This document shows, piece by piece, positions 45,011 through 53,508 of a stretch of 64,000 bases of DNA. The position numbers and the translations under genes were made by a program. Numbering within the stretch: the first letter of the stretch is position 1; every line of letters begins with the position of its first letter. The notes under the pieces are model-generated. The model did not search any database and had not been told where the DNA came from. It saw only the letters and a list, made by a program, of their open reading frames with translations. This stretch comes from Microcella putealis (GTDB lineage: Bacteria > Actinomycetota > Actinomycetes > Actinomycetales > Microbacteriaceae). The DNA is taken from the NCBI RefSeq assembly GCF_004216575.1, contig NZ_SGWW01000001.1, positions 868,001-932,000 of the forward strand. Direction: 5' to 3'.

Positions 45011-45979
45011 ATGGATTCGCTCTCGAGCAGGTGGGATCGCTGGGCGCGGTTGGAGGCAGACGGGTCGAGCCCGCAGTACGCCGCGTGGGCTCGCGCGATC
45101 GCGGCGAACAACGCGCTGATCGACCTCATCGACGCTCTCCCGGCCGGGAAGAAGCAGCCCAATCTGGTGTTCGCGGCCGCGCGCTGGCACGGCGCACCCT
45201 CGGGGGCCGACGCGTTCATCGACCGGCTCAGCGCGCACTGGGCCGCTGTGCGCGAGACGGTGCTCACTCGGTCGACCCAGACCAACGAGGCCGCCCGCAC
45301 CGCGTACCTCGCGGTGGCGCTCGCGCGCATCCCTGGGCCGATCGCCCTGCTGGAGGTGGGGGCCGCTGCTGGCACCTGTCTGATTCCCGACTACTACCGG
45401 TATGCCTTCGATGTCGATGGCACGCGGTCAGAACTCGTGCCCCGTCACGACGCCGGGCACGTGACGATCACCTGCGAGTTGCGGGGTATGGCCGCCCCGG
45501 CCGCGATGCCCCACATTGTGTGGCGGCACGGCATCGACCTCAACCCGGTTTCGCTCGACGACGCCGACGAGGTGGCCTGGCTCCAGACACTTGTCTGGCC
45601 CGAGCACACCGAGCGCCGCGAGCGTCTCGATCGAGCGCTGCAGACGGTGGCCGTGGCGCGCCCTGCGATCACGCGCGGCGACCTGCGCGACGATCTCACG
45701 GCGCTCGTCGCCGACGCTCCCGACGACGCGACGCTGGTGGTCGTGCACAGCGCCGTCTTCGCCTACCTCACCCCCGACGACCGGATGCACGCGGCAGCAT
45801 CGCTGCGCGCGCTCGCCGACCACGTCATCAGTCTGGAGGGGCGCGATGTGATGGCCGACGTTCAGGTTTCGGCAGCCGACCACGAACGCGCGGAGCGACT
45901 GTTCGTCCTCGCGCTCGACGGCGAACCGCTCGGGCTCGCGGCTCCGCACGGCGGGCGGCTTGAGGCGCTCAGTCGCTGA
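45011..45979 (+). CDS. DUF2332 family protein
   Basis: 322 aa. TQTNEAARTAYLAVALARIP, ALLEVGAAAGTCLIPDYYRY and VVHSAVFAYLTPDDR match the DUF2332 pattern, common in actinobacteria. The LEVGAAAG loop resembles a SAM-methyltransferase motif I, so a methyltransferase-like fold is possible but unproven. ATG six bases after TACGGT. Overlaps the end of the converging membrane gene by 11 bp. Confidence 0.82.
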   Translation: MDSLSSRWDRWARLEADGSSPQYAAWARAIAANNALIDLIDALPAGKKQPNLVFAAARWHGAPSGADAFIDRLSAHWAAVRETVLTRSTQTNEAARTAYLAVALARIPGPIALLEVGAAAGTCLIPDYYRYAFDVDGTRSELVPRHDAGHVTITCELRGMAAPAAMPHIVWRHGIDLNPVSLDDADEVAWLQTLVWPEHTERRERLDRALQTVAVARPAITRGDLRDDLTALVADAPDDATLVVVHSAVFAYLTPDDRMHAAASLRALADHVISLEGRDVMADVQVSAADHERAERLFVLALDGEPLGLAAPHGGRLEALSR

Positions 45980-46577
45980 GCTCGCCCGCTGGGCGCAGCA
46001 GCACGGTCAGCAGGGTGACGACGAGCACCACAATCGCGAGCGCCACAAAGCCCGCGAGCGCCGCGACCACCAGTTCGGTCACGAGTGATTCGAGACCCCC
46101 GCCCAGCGCGCGCAACGCGACGATCGTGGCAACCAGCGCAAGCATGAGAGCGACGATGACCCCGCCGGCCGAGAACGTACGCCGGCGCACGCGGTTCGAC
46201 AGCCCGCCGAGCACGCCCAGAACGGGCAACGCCAGCCCCACGTTGGTCACCGACGGAGCCGATGCCGAGGTGACAAGAACAGCCACCAGGAGGGGCGCGG
46301 CGAGCGCCGTCGCGACGGCAACCAACAGACGCGAGCTCGTCGAGGCCGTGTCACGCTGCCGCGGCGCCCGCCATGCCGCTCGCAGCACGATGGCCGCGAG
46401 CGCCACGAGTCCCGCCAATGACAGAGCGACGCCTGCGGTGTCGAGCGCGGCGGGGCCGGCAACCGTCAGTGCGATACCGGTGCTCACGGCCAGTACCGCC
46501 CACGCGGTGAGCGAGGAGGCAAGCACGACAACCCAAGGAGACACAGACCGCGTTGCGTTCTTCGCCGGCACACTCAT
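45969..46577 (-). CDS. Hypothetical polytopic membrane protein
   Basis: 202 aa, about six hydrophobic segments separated by very short charged loops (RAAWRAPRQRD after the second, NRVRRRTFSAGG after the fourth). No conserved family is recognised. It lies alone between the DUF2332 gene and the gntP end. Role unknown. Confidence 0.55.
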   Translation of the reverse strand: MSVPAKNATRSVSPWVVVLASSLTAWAVLAVSTGIALTVAGPAALDTAGVALSLAGLVALAAIVLRAAWRAPRQRDTASTSSRLLVAVATALAAPLLVAVLVTSASAPSVTNVGLALPVLGVLGGLSNRVRRRTFSAGGVIVALMLALVATIVALRALGGGLESLVTELVVAALAGFVALAIVVLVVTLLTVLLRPAGELSD

Positions 46578-46630
46578 GCGAGCGAGTCTGCCATCCGACC
46601 ATTTGACGCATGTGCAGCATCCTCAGACGC

Positions 46631-46669
46631 CTGTGGGCGCGGGCCCGTCCCCGGAACCCACGCCCACAG
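46631..46669 (-). terminator. Possible terminator hairpin after gntP
   Basis: CTGTGGGCG (46631-46639) pairs with CGCCCACAG (46661-46669), a 9-bp GC-rich stem that would form 12 nt past the gntP stop. No T-tract follows, so if it terminates transcription it is of the GC-hairpin type common in actinobacteria. Confidence 0.4.
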
Positions 46670-46681
46670 CATCCCCCACCC

Positions 46682-48052
46682 CTAGAGGAGGAACAGCGAC
46701 AGCACCCACACCGCGGCGAAACCCGCGACGCCCTGAACGGCGGTGGCCGGCGTCAGCGTGCGGTACGCCGTGGCGACAGGAATGCGGCTGAGCTGCGAGA
46801 CGACCCAGAAGTAGCTGTCATTCGCGTGCGACACGACCATGGCTCCCGCGCCGGTCGCGAGCACCGCGAGCACGGCGCCGATCGGGCTGTCGAGGCCGAG
46901 GGAGCCGAGCAGCGGGAAGAGCAGCGTCGACGTGGTCACCAGCGCCACCGTCGACGAACCCTGCGCCGACTTAAGCGCTGCCGAGACGAGGAACGGCACC
47001 GCGATACCGAGACCGAGGCTGGCGAGCGTCTCGCCCAGCACGTCGTCGAGCGTCGACGCGGCGAGCACCGCGCCGAAGCTCGCGCCCGCCGCCGTGATCA
47101 GCAGAATCGGCGCCGAGACGCGAATACCCTCCGCGACGCGGTCACTGAACGAGTCGTTGTCGCGGCGCGCACCCCCGAGCGCGAGAGCCGCAACGATCAG
47201 ACCGACGGCCAACGCGACGGCGGGCGCACCGAGCAGGCGGAAGGCGATCGTCAGCGGCGACTCCTCGCCGAACGGCGCGGTCGGCAGCGCCGCCACCGAA
47301 CCGAGGCAGATCAGGATGATCGGCACGAGAATGGGCAGGAACGATACGAACGCGCTCGGCAGCTTGCCGTAGCTGGCGCGCAGTTCCTCCCACGAGGCGT
47401 TGGCCGCGATAGCGTCCTCCGACTCCTCCGGAAGCAGGGGGATGTCGGACTTGCGGTACAGCTGCGCGAACGCGAGCCCGGCCGCGGCGGACACGGCCGC
47501 CACGATCAGGCCCAGGCCGATGATGAGGCCCAGCTGGTCGAGCACGTCGTAGTTGCCCGCGGCCGCGATCGGGCCCGGCGTCGGGGGCACGAAAACGTGG
47601 GTCGAGTACAGCCCCGTCATAAGCGCGATCGTCATGACGATCGGGTTAGCGGCGGTGCGCACCGTGACCGCCTTCTTCAGCGAGTTGAGAATCACGAAGC
47701 CCGAGTCGCAGAAGACCGGAATCGACACGATGTAACCGATGATCGTCATTGTGAGACCCGGGAATCGCTTGCCGAGCACGCGCAAGATCGCCTCGGCCAT
47801 CGCGATCGCGGCGCCCGTGCGCTCGAGAATCACGCCGATGATCGTGCCGAACACGATCACGATGCCGATGTTGCCGAGCGTGCGCCCGAAGGCCTCGGTG
47901 ATGGTCGGCACGATGTCGAGCGGCGCCAACCGCAGCGCAAACGCGCCCACGAACGCTGCGCCGAGCAACGCGAGGAACGGGTGCAATCGGAATCGGGCCG
48001 TCGCGACGACGATCGCCGCGACAAGCACCAACAAGATGATGACGTCGATCAT
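46682..48052 (-). CDS. gntP: Gluconate/glycerate permease, GntP family
   Basis: 456 aa, some twelve membrane spans. GntP motifs: FRLHPFLALLGAAFVGAFAL, FVPPTPGPIAAAGNYDVLDQ and VVSHANDSYFWVVSQLS near the C-terminus. Proton symporters of this family import gluconate or glycerate-like acids. It overlaps glxK by four bases (ATGA), so glycerate is a likely substrate. Confidence 0.92.
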   Translation of the reverse strand: MIDVIILLVLVAAIVVATARFRLHPFLALLGAAFVGAFALRLAPLDIVPTITEAFGRTLGNIGIVIVFGTIIGVILERTGAAIAMAEAILRVLGKRFPGLTMTIIGYIVSIPVFCDSGFVILNSLKKAVTVRTAANPIVMTIALMTGLYSTHVFVPPTPGPIAAAGNYDVLDQLGLIIGLGLIVAAVSAAAGLAFAQLYRKSDIPLLPEESEDAIAANASWEELRASYGKLPSAFVSFLPILVPIILICLGSVAALPTAPFGEESPLTIAFRLLGAPAVALAVGLIVAALALGGARRDNDSFSDRVAEGIRVSAPILLITAAGASFGAVLAASTLDDVLGETLASLGLGIAVPFLVSAALKSAQGSSTVALVTTSTLLFPLLGSLGLDSPIGAVLAVLATGAGAMVVSHANDSYFWVVSQLSRIPVATAYRTLTPATAVQGVAGFAAVWVLSLFLL

Positions 48053-49311
48053 GAACCTTCTCCTTTGATGGTTCCTGCAGTGGTCGGCCCCGCGGACGCG
48101 GGGTCGGCGGAAGACACGGGCTCAGCGCTCGAGAGCGAACGCCGACCCACCGTGACTCCGAGGTCAATGAGGCTCGCGACGCGGTGCGCGGCCGCCTCAA
48201 CGAGAGCGCCGGCGCGGGCCTCGAGCTCGCGCAGCTCGGCCGCGCCATCAGCGATCGGTACGGCTGCGGCGATACCGGCTGAGCGCAGCTCGTCAGCGCT
48301 CAACGCGACGCGACCGGCAATGACGACAACGGGAATACCGGCCGCGCGAGCGATCGCCGCGATCGCGCCGGGAGCCTTCCCGCGCAGCGACTGCGCATCC
48401 AGAGCCCCCTCCCCCGTGATCACGACATCGGATGCGCGAATCGCCTCCTCGAGGCCGATCGCGTCCGCGACCAGGTCGATGCCCGGCTCGAGCTGCGCCG
48501 ACATGACGGCGTGCAGCAGCGCGGGGATGCCCCCGGCCGCGCCGCCGCCTGCGACGGTGCGCATGTCGACGCCGGTGCGCGCCTGCACGACCGTCGCCAG
48601 CCGGTCGAGACCGGCGTCGAGCGCGGCGATGTCGTCAGCGTTCGCCCCCTTCTGCGGGCCGAACACGGCCGCCGCGCCGTCGTCACCGACGAGCGGGTTC
48701 GTCACATCGCACGCAATGCGCCAGCGCGCGGCGAGCGCACGGCGGTCGAGCGCGCTGAAGTCGACTGCGTCGAGTGTGGCGAGCGCGCCGCCGCCCGAGG
48801 CGATCTCGCGACCCTGCGCATCCACGAATCGGGCGCCCAGCGCGCGCAGCAAGCCGACGCCGCCGTCGGTCGTGGCAGAGCCCCCCACCGTCACGAGCAG
48901 CTCGTCTGCCCCCGCATCGAGTGCGGCGCGAACGAGCGCGCCCACACCGGCCGAATCGGCCTCGACGGCGCGCAACGGCTGGTCGGCGACGTGCGGAAGC
49001 CCGTTCGCTTCGGCCGCCTCGATGATGGCGCGGCCCGACGGCATGACGGCGATGCGCCCGAGCCGGGGCCGACCGAGGGCGTCGGTCGTCGGCACCTCGA
49101 CGACGCGCGCCGTCGTCGCGGAGGCCAACACATCGAGGGTGCCCTCCCCGCCGTCAGCGACCGGAAGAAGGCGAATCTCAGCCGCGGAGCCCAGCGCAGC
49201 CGTGACGCCGGCGGCGATGTGCGCGGCCGCAGCGTCAGCGGTCAGGCTTCCCTTGAAAGAGTCGGGAGCGACCAGGACGCGGAGCGGCGATGCCGACGAC
49301 GATGTGAGCAC
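48049..49311 (-). CDS. glxK: Glycerate kinase, GlxK/GarK family
   Basis: 420 aa. RVLVAPDSFKGSLTADAAA opens the protein, then PVADGGEGTLDVL, VGGSATTDGGVGLLRALGARF and NPLVGDDGAAAVFGPQKGA, all family hallmarks. It phosphorylates D-glycerate. About 40 residues longer than usual at the C-terminus, with a Ser/Ala-rich tail. GTG start. First gene of the glxK-gntP pair, downstream of the CdaR-type regulator. Confidence 0.93.
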   Translation of the reverse strand: MLTSSSASPLRVLVAPDSFKGSLTADAAAAHIAAGVTAALGSAAEIRLLPVADGGEGTLDVLASATTARVVEVPTTDALGRPRLGRIAVMPSGRAIIEAAEANGLPHVADQPLRAVEADSAGVGALVRAALDAGADELLVTVGGSATTDGGVGLLRALGARFVDAQGREIASGGGALATLDAVDFSALDRRALAARWRIACDVTNPLVGDDGAAAVFGPQKGANADDIAALDAGLDRLATVVQARTGVDMRTVAGGGAAGGIPALLHAVMSAQLEPGIDLVADAIGLEEAIRASDVVITGEGALDAQSLRGKAPGAIAAIARAAGIPVVVIAGRVALSADELRSAGIAAAVPIADGAAELRELEARAGALVEAAAHRVASLIDLGVTVGRRSLSSAEPVSSADPASAGPTTAGTIKGEGS

Positions 49312-49355
49312 GTCACGAGCGTAGAAACGGATGCACCGCGCGTCACCGGCGATGT

Positions 49356-49393
49356 GCCCAATATTTTGCCGTTCGCGCGTCGAAATACTGGGC
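49356..49393. promoter_or_regulatory. Dyad between cdaR and glxK
   Basis: GCCCAATATTT (49356-49366) and AAATACTGGGC (49383-49393) are inverted copies with one mismatch and a 16-bp spacer. They lie in the 93-bp gap upstream of glxK, in an AT-rich patch, and are a good candidate site for the CdaR-type regulator. Confidence 0.5.
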
Positions 49394-49404
49394 GATATGC
49401 ACCC

Positions 49405-50532
49405 TTACGGCGAGGTGCGCGCCTCGGCCCGGTCGGCGAGCAGTGCCAGCGCGATCCGCGGAATCGCCCCCGTGTCGGTGATCGACCACCCCGCGCGGGC
49501 CTCGATGCGCTCGATGCGAGCGGCCACCGAGTTGCGGTGCAAGCCCAGCTGGGCGGCGGCCCGCGACACCGAACCGCTCGCGGCGACAACGGCGCGCAGC
49601 GTCTCGCGCTCCCGCGGCGTCAGGCGCCCCAGCGTGCGGTCGATCAGCTCGCGTCGTGCTGCTGACGGCATCGAGGCGACCACCGCCTCCGCCTCCAGCT
49701 CGGCGAGCTCGGCGCCCCCCGCCGGCACGAGAGCGGGAGCCGTCAGCAGCGCCCGAAGGCGACGCACCGCGTCGCTGAGCGCTGCGGCCGTGGGCAGCAG
49801 CCCCGAATCGAGGATGCTCGCCTCGGCTTCGCGCGCCCGCACCCGAAACGCGTCGACCCGCTCCTCGCTGGCGCCGCCCACGACCAGCCACAGTCCATCC
49901 AGGTCGACGACGGCGAGACCCACACCGACGGCGCGCGCCGCGCGCAGCAGGCGCGCGGCCGCGGCAGGCGCCGTCGCCGGTCCGCTCGCCGCGTCGCGGA
50001 GGCTGCGCGGATCGACCGCGACCACGACCCGATAGGGCGCGGCGAGCATCCCGCCCGCGGCCGCAGAACGGGCGGCCAGCTCGCCCTCGCCGAGCGACCC
50101 GGCGGCGAGACCCGCGATCAGATCGCGGGCGATCGCGTCGCGGGCCGTGCGCGCATCCTGCTCAGACTCGGCGTCGAGGATGAGCCGCAGCGCCAACAGC
50201 AGCAGGGTCGCGACCTCGTCGACCTCGGCCGGATCACCGGTCACCCCGACGACGCCGAGCACGGCACCGTCGACGATGAGCGGGGCGTTCACGCCGGCGC
50301 GCACATCGTCGCGCGCCTCGTGCGGGTGCACCCGCACGGCGACGCGCTCGGCCGCGGCACGCGCCGCCGCCCAGTGGGTGCTGCCCACCCGATCTCGGTC
50401 GAGGGAGGCGATGATCACCCCCTCGGAATCCATCAGGTTGACGTTGTGCGCGACCGACGCGGCCACCTGATCGACGAGGCGCTGCGCGAGCGCCGGATTC
50501 AGGGCACCGTCGGCACCGCTACCCGACGACAC
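49405..50532 (-). CDS. CdaR/PucR-type sugar diacid regulator
   Basis: 375 aa. N-terminal sugar-diacid recognition domain (about 5-140: LNPALAQRLVDQVAASVAHN, NAPLIVDGAVLGVVGVTGDP), a middle GGDEF-like region, and the C-terminal PucR HTH (ETLRAVVAASGSVSRAAAQL, LHRNSVAARIERIEA). In Escherichia coli CdaR activates glucarate, galactarate and glycerate genes. Here it should activate glxK-gntP downstream. The GTG start overlaps the amidohydrolase stop by 14 nt, so it may be coupled to that gene. Confidence 0.9.
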   Translation of the reverse strand: MSSGSGADGALNPALAQRLVDQVAASVAHNVNLMDSEGVIIASLDRDRVGSTHWAAARAAAERVAVRVHPHEARDDVRAGVNAPLIVDGAVLGVVGVTGDPAEVDEVATLLLLALRLILDAESEQDARTARDAIARDLIAGLAAGSLGEGELAARSAAAGGMLAAPYRVVVAVDPRSLRDAASGPATAPAAAARLLRAARAVGVGLAVVDLDGLWLVVGGASEERVDAFRVRAREAEASILDSGLLPTAAALSDAVRRLRALLTAPALVPAGGAELAELEAEAVVASMPSAARRELIDRTLGRLTPRERETLRAVVAASGSVSRAAAQLGLHRNSVAARIERIEARAGWSITDTGAIPRIALALLADRAEARTSP

Positions 50533-52270
50533 GGCGCCCGGCGATCCAGGTGGCCACGTTCCGCGTCTCGTGGATGCTGCCCGCCGGCCCCGCAAACGGG
50601 TCGCGGTCGGTCGCGGCGAGGTCCGCGACAGCGCCCACCTCGATGACGCCGGCGCCGCGCGCGACGCGACCGCGCGCATCCACAACCGGGTCGGCCGGGC
50701 CGCGACCCGTGATCCAGGCGGAGCCAGCGGTGTAGGCCTGCAAGGCCTCACCGAGGGTGAGCGCCTCGTCGGCGAGCAGCGGTTCGGGGTCGTGCTCGGG
50801 GTCGGAGGCCGGCAGCGCACGGTTCACCGCCACGTGGATCGCGTGCCAGGGGTCGGGGGTCGAGACCGGCCAATCGCTGCCCGCGCACAGGCCGGGTGCG
50901 TGTGACACCGGAGCGCCTGCCCCGTGCGAGCGCAGCACCGACGCGAACGGGTACTGCGTCGCCGCGCGCTCGGGGCCCACGATGGGCACCGTCAGCTCGC
51001 GCATCTGCGGCTCGTTGCACGCCCACAGCGCCTGCATGTTCGCCGTCACGCCGAGCGCGGCGAAGCGGGCGACGTCATCGGGGTGCACGAACTGCAGGTG
51101 CGCCAGGTGGTGGCGGCCGGGGGTGCTCCAGCCGTTGCGCTCACGTGCGGCCGCGAAACCGTCAAGGGCGTCGCGCACCGCCCGGTCGCCGATGACGTGC
51201 ACGTGGGCCGAGAAGCCCGCCGCGTCGAGGGCGACGATCGCGTCGACCAGATGCTGCCCGCCGACAAACGCAATGCCGCGAGGGTGCTCACCCTCGCCGA
51301 GCGGGCCGAGGAACGGCTCGAGCATCGACGCCGTGCCGTTCTCAACCACGCCGTCGGCCATGATCTTCACCGCCGGCAGGCGGAAGCGGGCGCCCTCGCC
51401 GAGCTCGGCCACCAGGGCGTCGCGTCGCGCCGCCAACGCGGGCACCTGCTCGACGCCACGGTCGCGGTCCCACCAGAGCGCGCCCGTCACGTCGACCAGC
51501 AGCCGACCCTCGTCGAGGGCTCGGCGGTAGACCAGCGCCGTATCCGACGCCCCGAAGTAGTCGCCGACGATCGCGTCTTGCCACCCGGTGATGCCGAGGC
51601 TGAGCGCGTAGCGCTGCGCCTCGAGCAACGCCGCGAACTCCTCGTCGGGCGTCGGGTCGGGGGCGACCGCCGCGACAAGCTTCGCGGCCCCCTCGTGCAG
51701 GGTTCCCGACGGCGAGCCGTCGGGCAATCGCTCGATGCGGCCGTCGGCCGGGTCGGGGGTGTCTTCGGTGATGCCGGCCAGCGCGAGCGCCGCCGAGTTC
51801 GCCCACGCGCCGTGGTGGTCGCGGTTGAACAGGAACACAGGCCGAATCGGCTCGACCGCGTCGAGCAGGGCCGCCGTCGGCGTGCCGCCGGGGAAGGCGC
51901 TCATCGCCCAGCCGCCGCCCGTGATCCAGGCGCGGGAGGCGTCGCAGCCGCGGGGCGGGTTCGCCGCGGCAAACCGCGCCACGATCTCGAGGTACTCCGC
52001 GAGCGACGAGCCCTCGCTCAGGTCGCACGACAGCCGCTCGAGCCCACCCTGAATGGGGTGGATGTGCGCGTCGACGAAACCCGCGTGCAGCAGGCCGCCC
52101 GCCAGATCGACTACCTCGGTGCCGGGCCCGCGCAGGTGCGCGAGATCAGCATCCACCGCGACGATGACGCCGTCGGAGACGGCGACGTCGAGGCGCTCCG
52201 GAAACGACGAACCGCCCGTGCCACGCCAGACGACCCCGTTCGTAAACAGGAGGTCGCAAGGCGCGGGCAC
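50519..52270 (-). CDS. Amidohydrolase, YtcJ-like
   Basis: 583 aa. Metal-dependent hydrolase: GGLLHAGFVDAHIHPIQGGL (HxH), HVHVIGDRAVRDALDGF, HLAHLQFVHPDD and LCAGSDWPVSTPDPW (Asp). The VWRGTGGSSFPERLDVAVSD start is typical of the amidohydrolase_3 group, whose members hydrolyse amide or related bonds in varied small molecules. GTG start. No natural substrate can be inferred; co-transcription with the sugar-acid regulator may be incidental. Confidence 0.87.
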   Translation of the reverse strand: MPAPCDLLFTNGVVWRGTGGSSFPERLDVAVSDGVIVAVDADLAHLRGPGTEVVDLAGGLLHAGFVDAHIHPIQGGLERLSCDLSEGSSLAEYLEIVARFAAANPPRGCDASRAWITGGGWAMSAFPGGTPTAALLDAVEPIRPVFLFNRDHHGAWANSAALALAGITEDTPDPADGRIERLPDGSPSGTLHEGAAKLVAAVAPDPTPDEEFAALLEAQRYALSLGITGWQDAIVGDYFGASDTALVYRRALDEGRLLVDVTGALWWDRDRGVEQVPALAARRDALVAELGEGARFRLPAVKIMADGVVENGTASMLEPFLGPLGEGEHPRGIAFVGGQHLVDAIVALDAAGFSAHVHVIGDRAVRDALDGFAAARERNGWSTPGRHHLAHLQFVHPDDVARFAALGVTANMQALWACNEPQMRELTVPIVGPERAATQYPFASVLRSHGAGAPVSHAPGLCAGSDWPVSTPDPWHAIHVAVNRALPASDPEHDPEPLLADEALTLGEALQAYTAGSAWITGRGPADPVVDARGRVARGAGVIEVGAVADLAATDRDPFAGPAGSIHETRNVATWIAGRRVVG

Positions 52271-52307
52271 GGGCGGTTCGATCGAGCGCTACAGCAACAA
52301 GAACCGA

Positions 52308-53297
52308 CTAGCTGCGCGAGCTCGAGCCCGAGTTCACCTCGTAGGAGGTGTTCACCGACTCGAAGAAGTTCACGAGCTGCAGGGTGTCGTTCGCGGTCGC
52401 CATCCACTTGGCCGGGTTCGCCACGTTGTACTCGGCCTCGAAGCCCAGCTCCTCCAGGCGACGGTCGGCCAGGTACTTGACGTACTGGTTGATGTAGTTG
52501 GCGTTGAGGCCAAGGATGCCGTTCGGCAGGAGGTCGTGGTTGTACGCCTCCTCCATTTCGACCGCGTCGAGAATCATCTGACGGATCTCGTTCGCGAACT
52601 CTTCGGTCTGCAGGTCGGGGTTCTCTTCGAGCACCGTGAGGATCAGGTTGATGCCGAACTTCAGGTGCAGCGACTCGTCGCGCACGATCCAGTCGACGAG
52701 CGAGCCGAAGTTGCGCAGCAGGTTTCGCTGACGGAACGACAGCGCCACCATGAAGCCCGAGTAGAACCAGATGCCCTCGAGGATCACGTTGTACGCGACG
52801 AGGTTGCGGATGAAGTCTTGCTTGCCCTCGGTCGTCGTGATGTCGAGGGTGTCTTCGGTCATGCGCTTGATGAATGTGACCTCGAACTCTTCCTTACGCG
52901 CCATCGACGGCACGTCAACGTGGCTGTCGTAGGCAGCAACGCGGTCGATCGGGAAGGTCTCGAGCACGTACTCGAAGCTCATGCAGTGGTTCGCCTCTTC
53001 CCACATCTGCTTCGCGAGGTACAGGTGCGCCTCGGGAGCCTTGACGTAGGGGTAGACGCCGAACGCGAGCGCCTTGTTGACGAGCAGCTCGTTCGGGTTG
53101 AAGTACGACATGAGGAAGGTGATGGCGTGACGCTCTTCGTCCGTCATCTTCTTGAAGTCGGCGATGTCTTCGCCGAGCTGGACCTCGTTCGGGAACCAGG
53201 TGTTCGCCACAGCCTGGTCGTACAGGTCCATCGCCCACTTGTAGGTGACGGGCTTCAGAAGGAGGCCCTCCTGAATGCCGGTGCCAAGGATGCCCAT
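52308..53297 (-). CDS. nrdB: Ribonucleotide reductase beta subunit, Phe-type (class Ic-like)
   Basis: 329 aa ferritin-like subunit. Metal ligands: Glu70 (PNELLVNKA), Glu101 and His104 (WEEANH), Glu in ILEGIWFYSG, and Glu/His in VRDESLHLKFG. The residue 7 after Glu101, where Escherichia coli has radical Tyr122, is Phe108 (HCMSFEYV), and the first ligand is Glu rather than Asp. Both are hallmarks of the chlamydial class Ic group, which uses a Mn/Fe centre instead of a tyrosyl radical. No nrdH or nrdI nearby. 109 nt separate it from the upstream small frame. Confidence 0.9.
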   Translation of the reverse strand: MGILGTGIQEGLLLKPVTYKWAMDLYDQAVANTWFPNEVQLGEDIADFKKMTDEERHAITFLMSYFNPNELLVNKALAFGVYPYVKAPEAHLYLAKQMWEEANHCMSFEYVLETFPIDRVAAYDSHVDVPSMARKEEFEVTFIKRMTEDTLDITTTEGKQDFIRNLVAYNVILEGIWFYSGFMVALSFRQRNLLRNFGSLVDWIVRDESLHLKFGINLILTVLEENPDLQTEEFANEIRQMILDAVEMEEAYNHDLLPNGILGLNANYINQYVKYLADRRLEELGFEAEYNVANPAKWMATANDTLQLVNFFESVNTSYEVNSGSSSRS

Positions 53298-53406
53298 GTG
53301 CGTCTCGCTTCTTTCTCGTGAGAGGGAGGTGGTGCGGATCTTCTGATCGGGAAGTCGGTGGGCCCCGGATGCGCGTCATGCGCACCCGGGGCGGGTCACG
53401 GAGTGG

Positions 53407-53508
53407 TTACTGGCAGCTCTCGCAGTGCAGCTCGTCCATCGGGTCGACCGGGACGACGTAGTCGAACACTGACTCAGAACCGCCCGAGCGGGTCGACGAC
53501 GCGCCCAT
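53407..53508 (-). CDS. Detached CxxC tail of the ribonucleotide reductase alpha subunit
   Basis: 33 codons too short to be listed by usual length cut-offs. It ends DPMDELHCESCQ, the double-cysteine tail found at the C-terminus of class I alpha subunits, where it carries electrons from thioredoxin to the active site. The main nrdA frame ends without any such cysteines. The ATG overlaps the nrdA stop (TGATG), favouring termination-reinitiation. In its own frame a stop lies at 53514-53512, so only a slip at the last nrdA codon could fuse the two. It may be a trans-acting tail, a recent frameshift or an assembly error. Confidence 0.75.
   Translation of the reverse strand: MGASSTRSGGSESVFDYVVPVDPMDELHCESCQ

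Noticed and set aside
46610..49324. 904-codon plus-strand open frame opposite gntP and glxK
   Set aside because: Arg/Glu/Asp-rich low-complexity product with no motif; both minus-strand genes carry clear family signatures.
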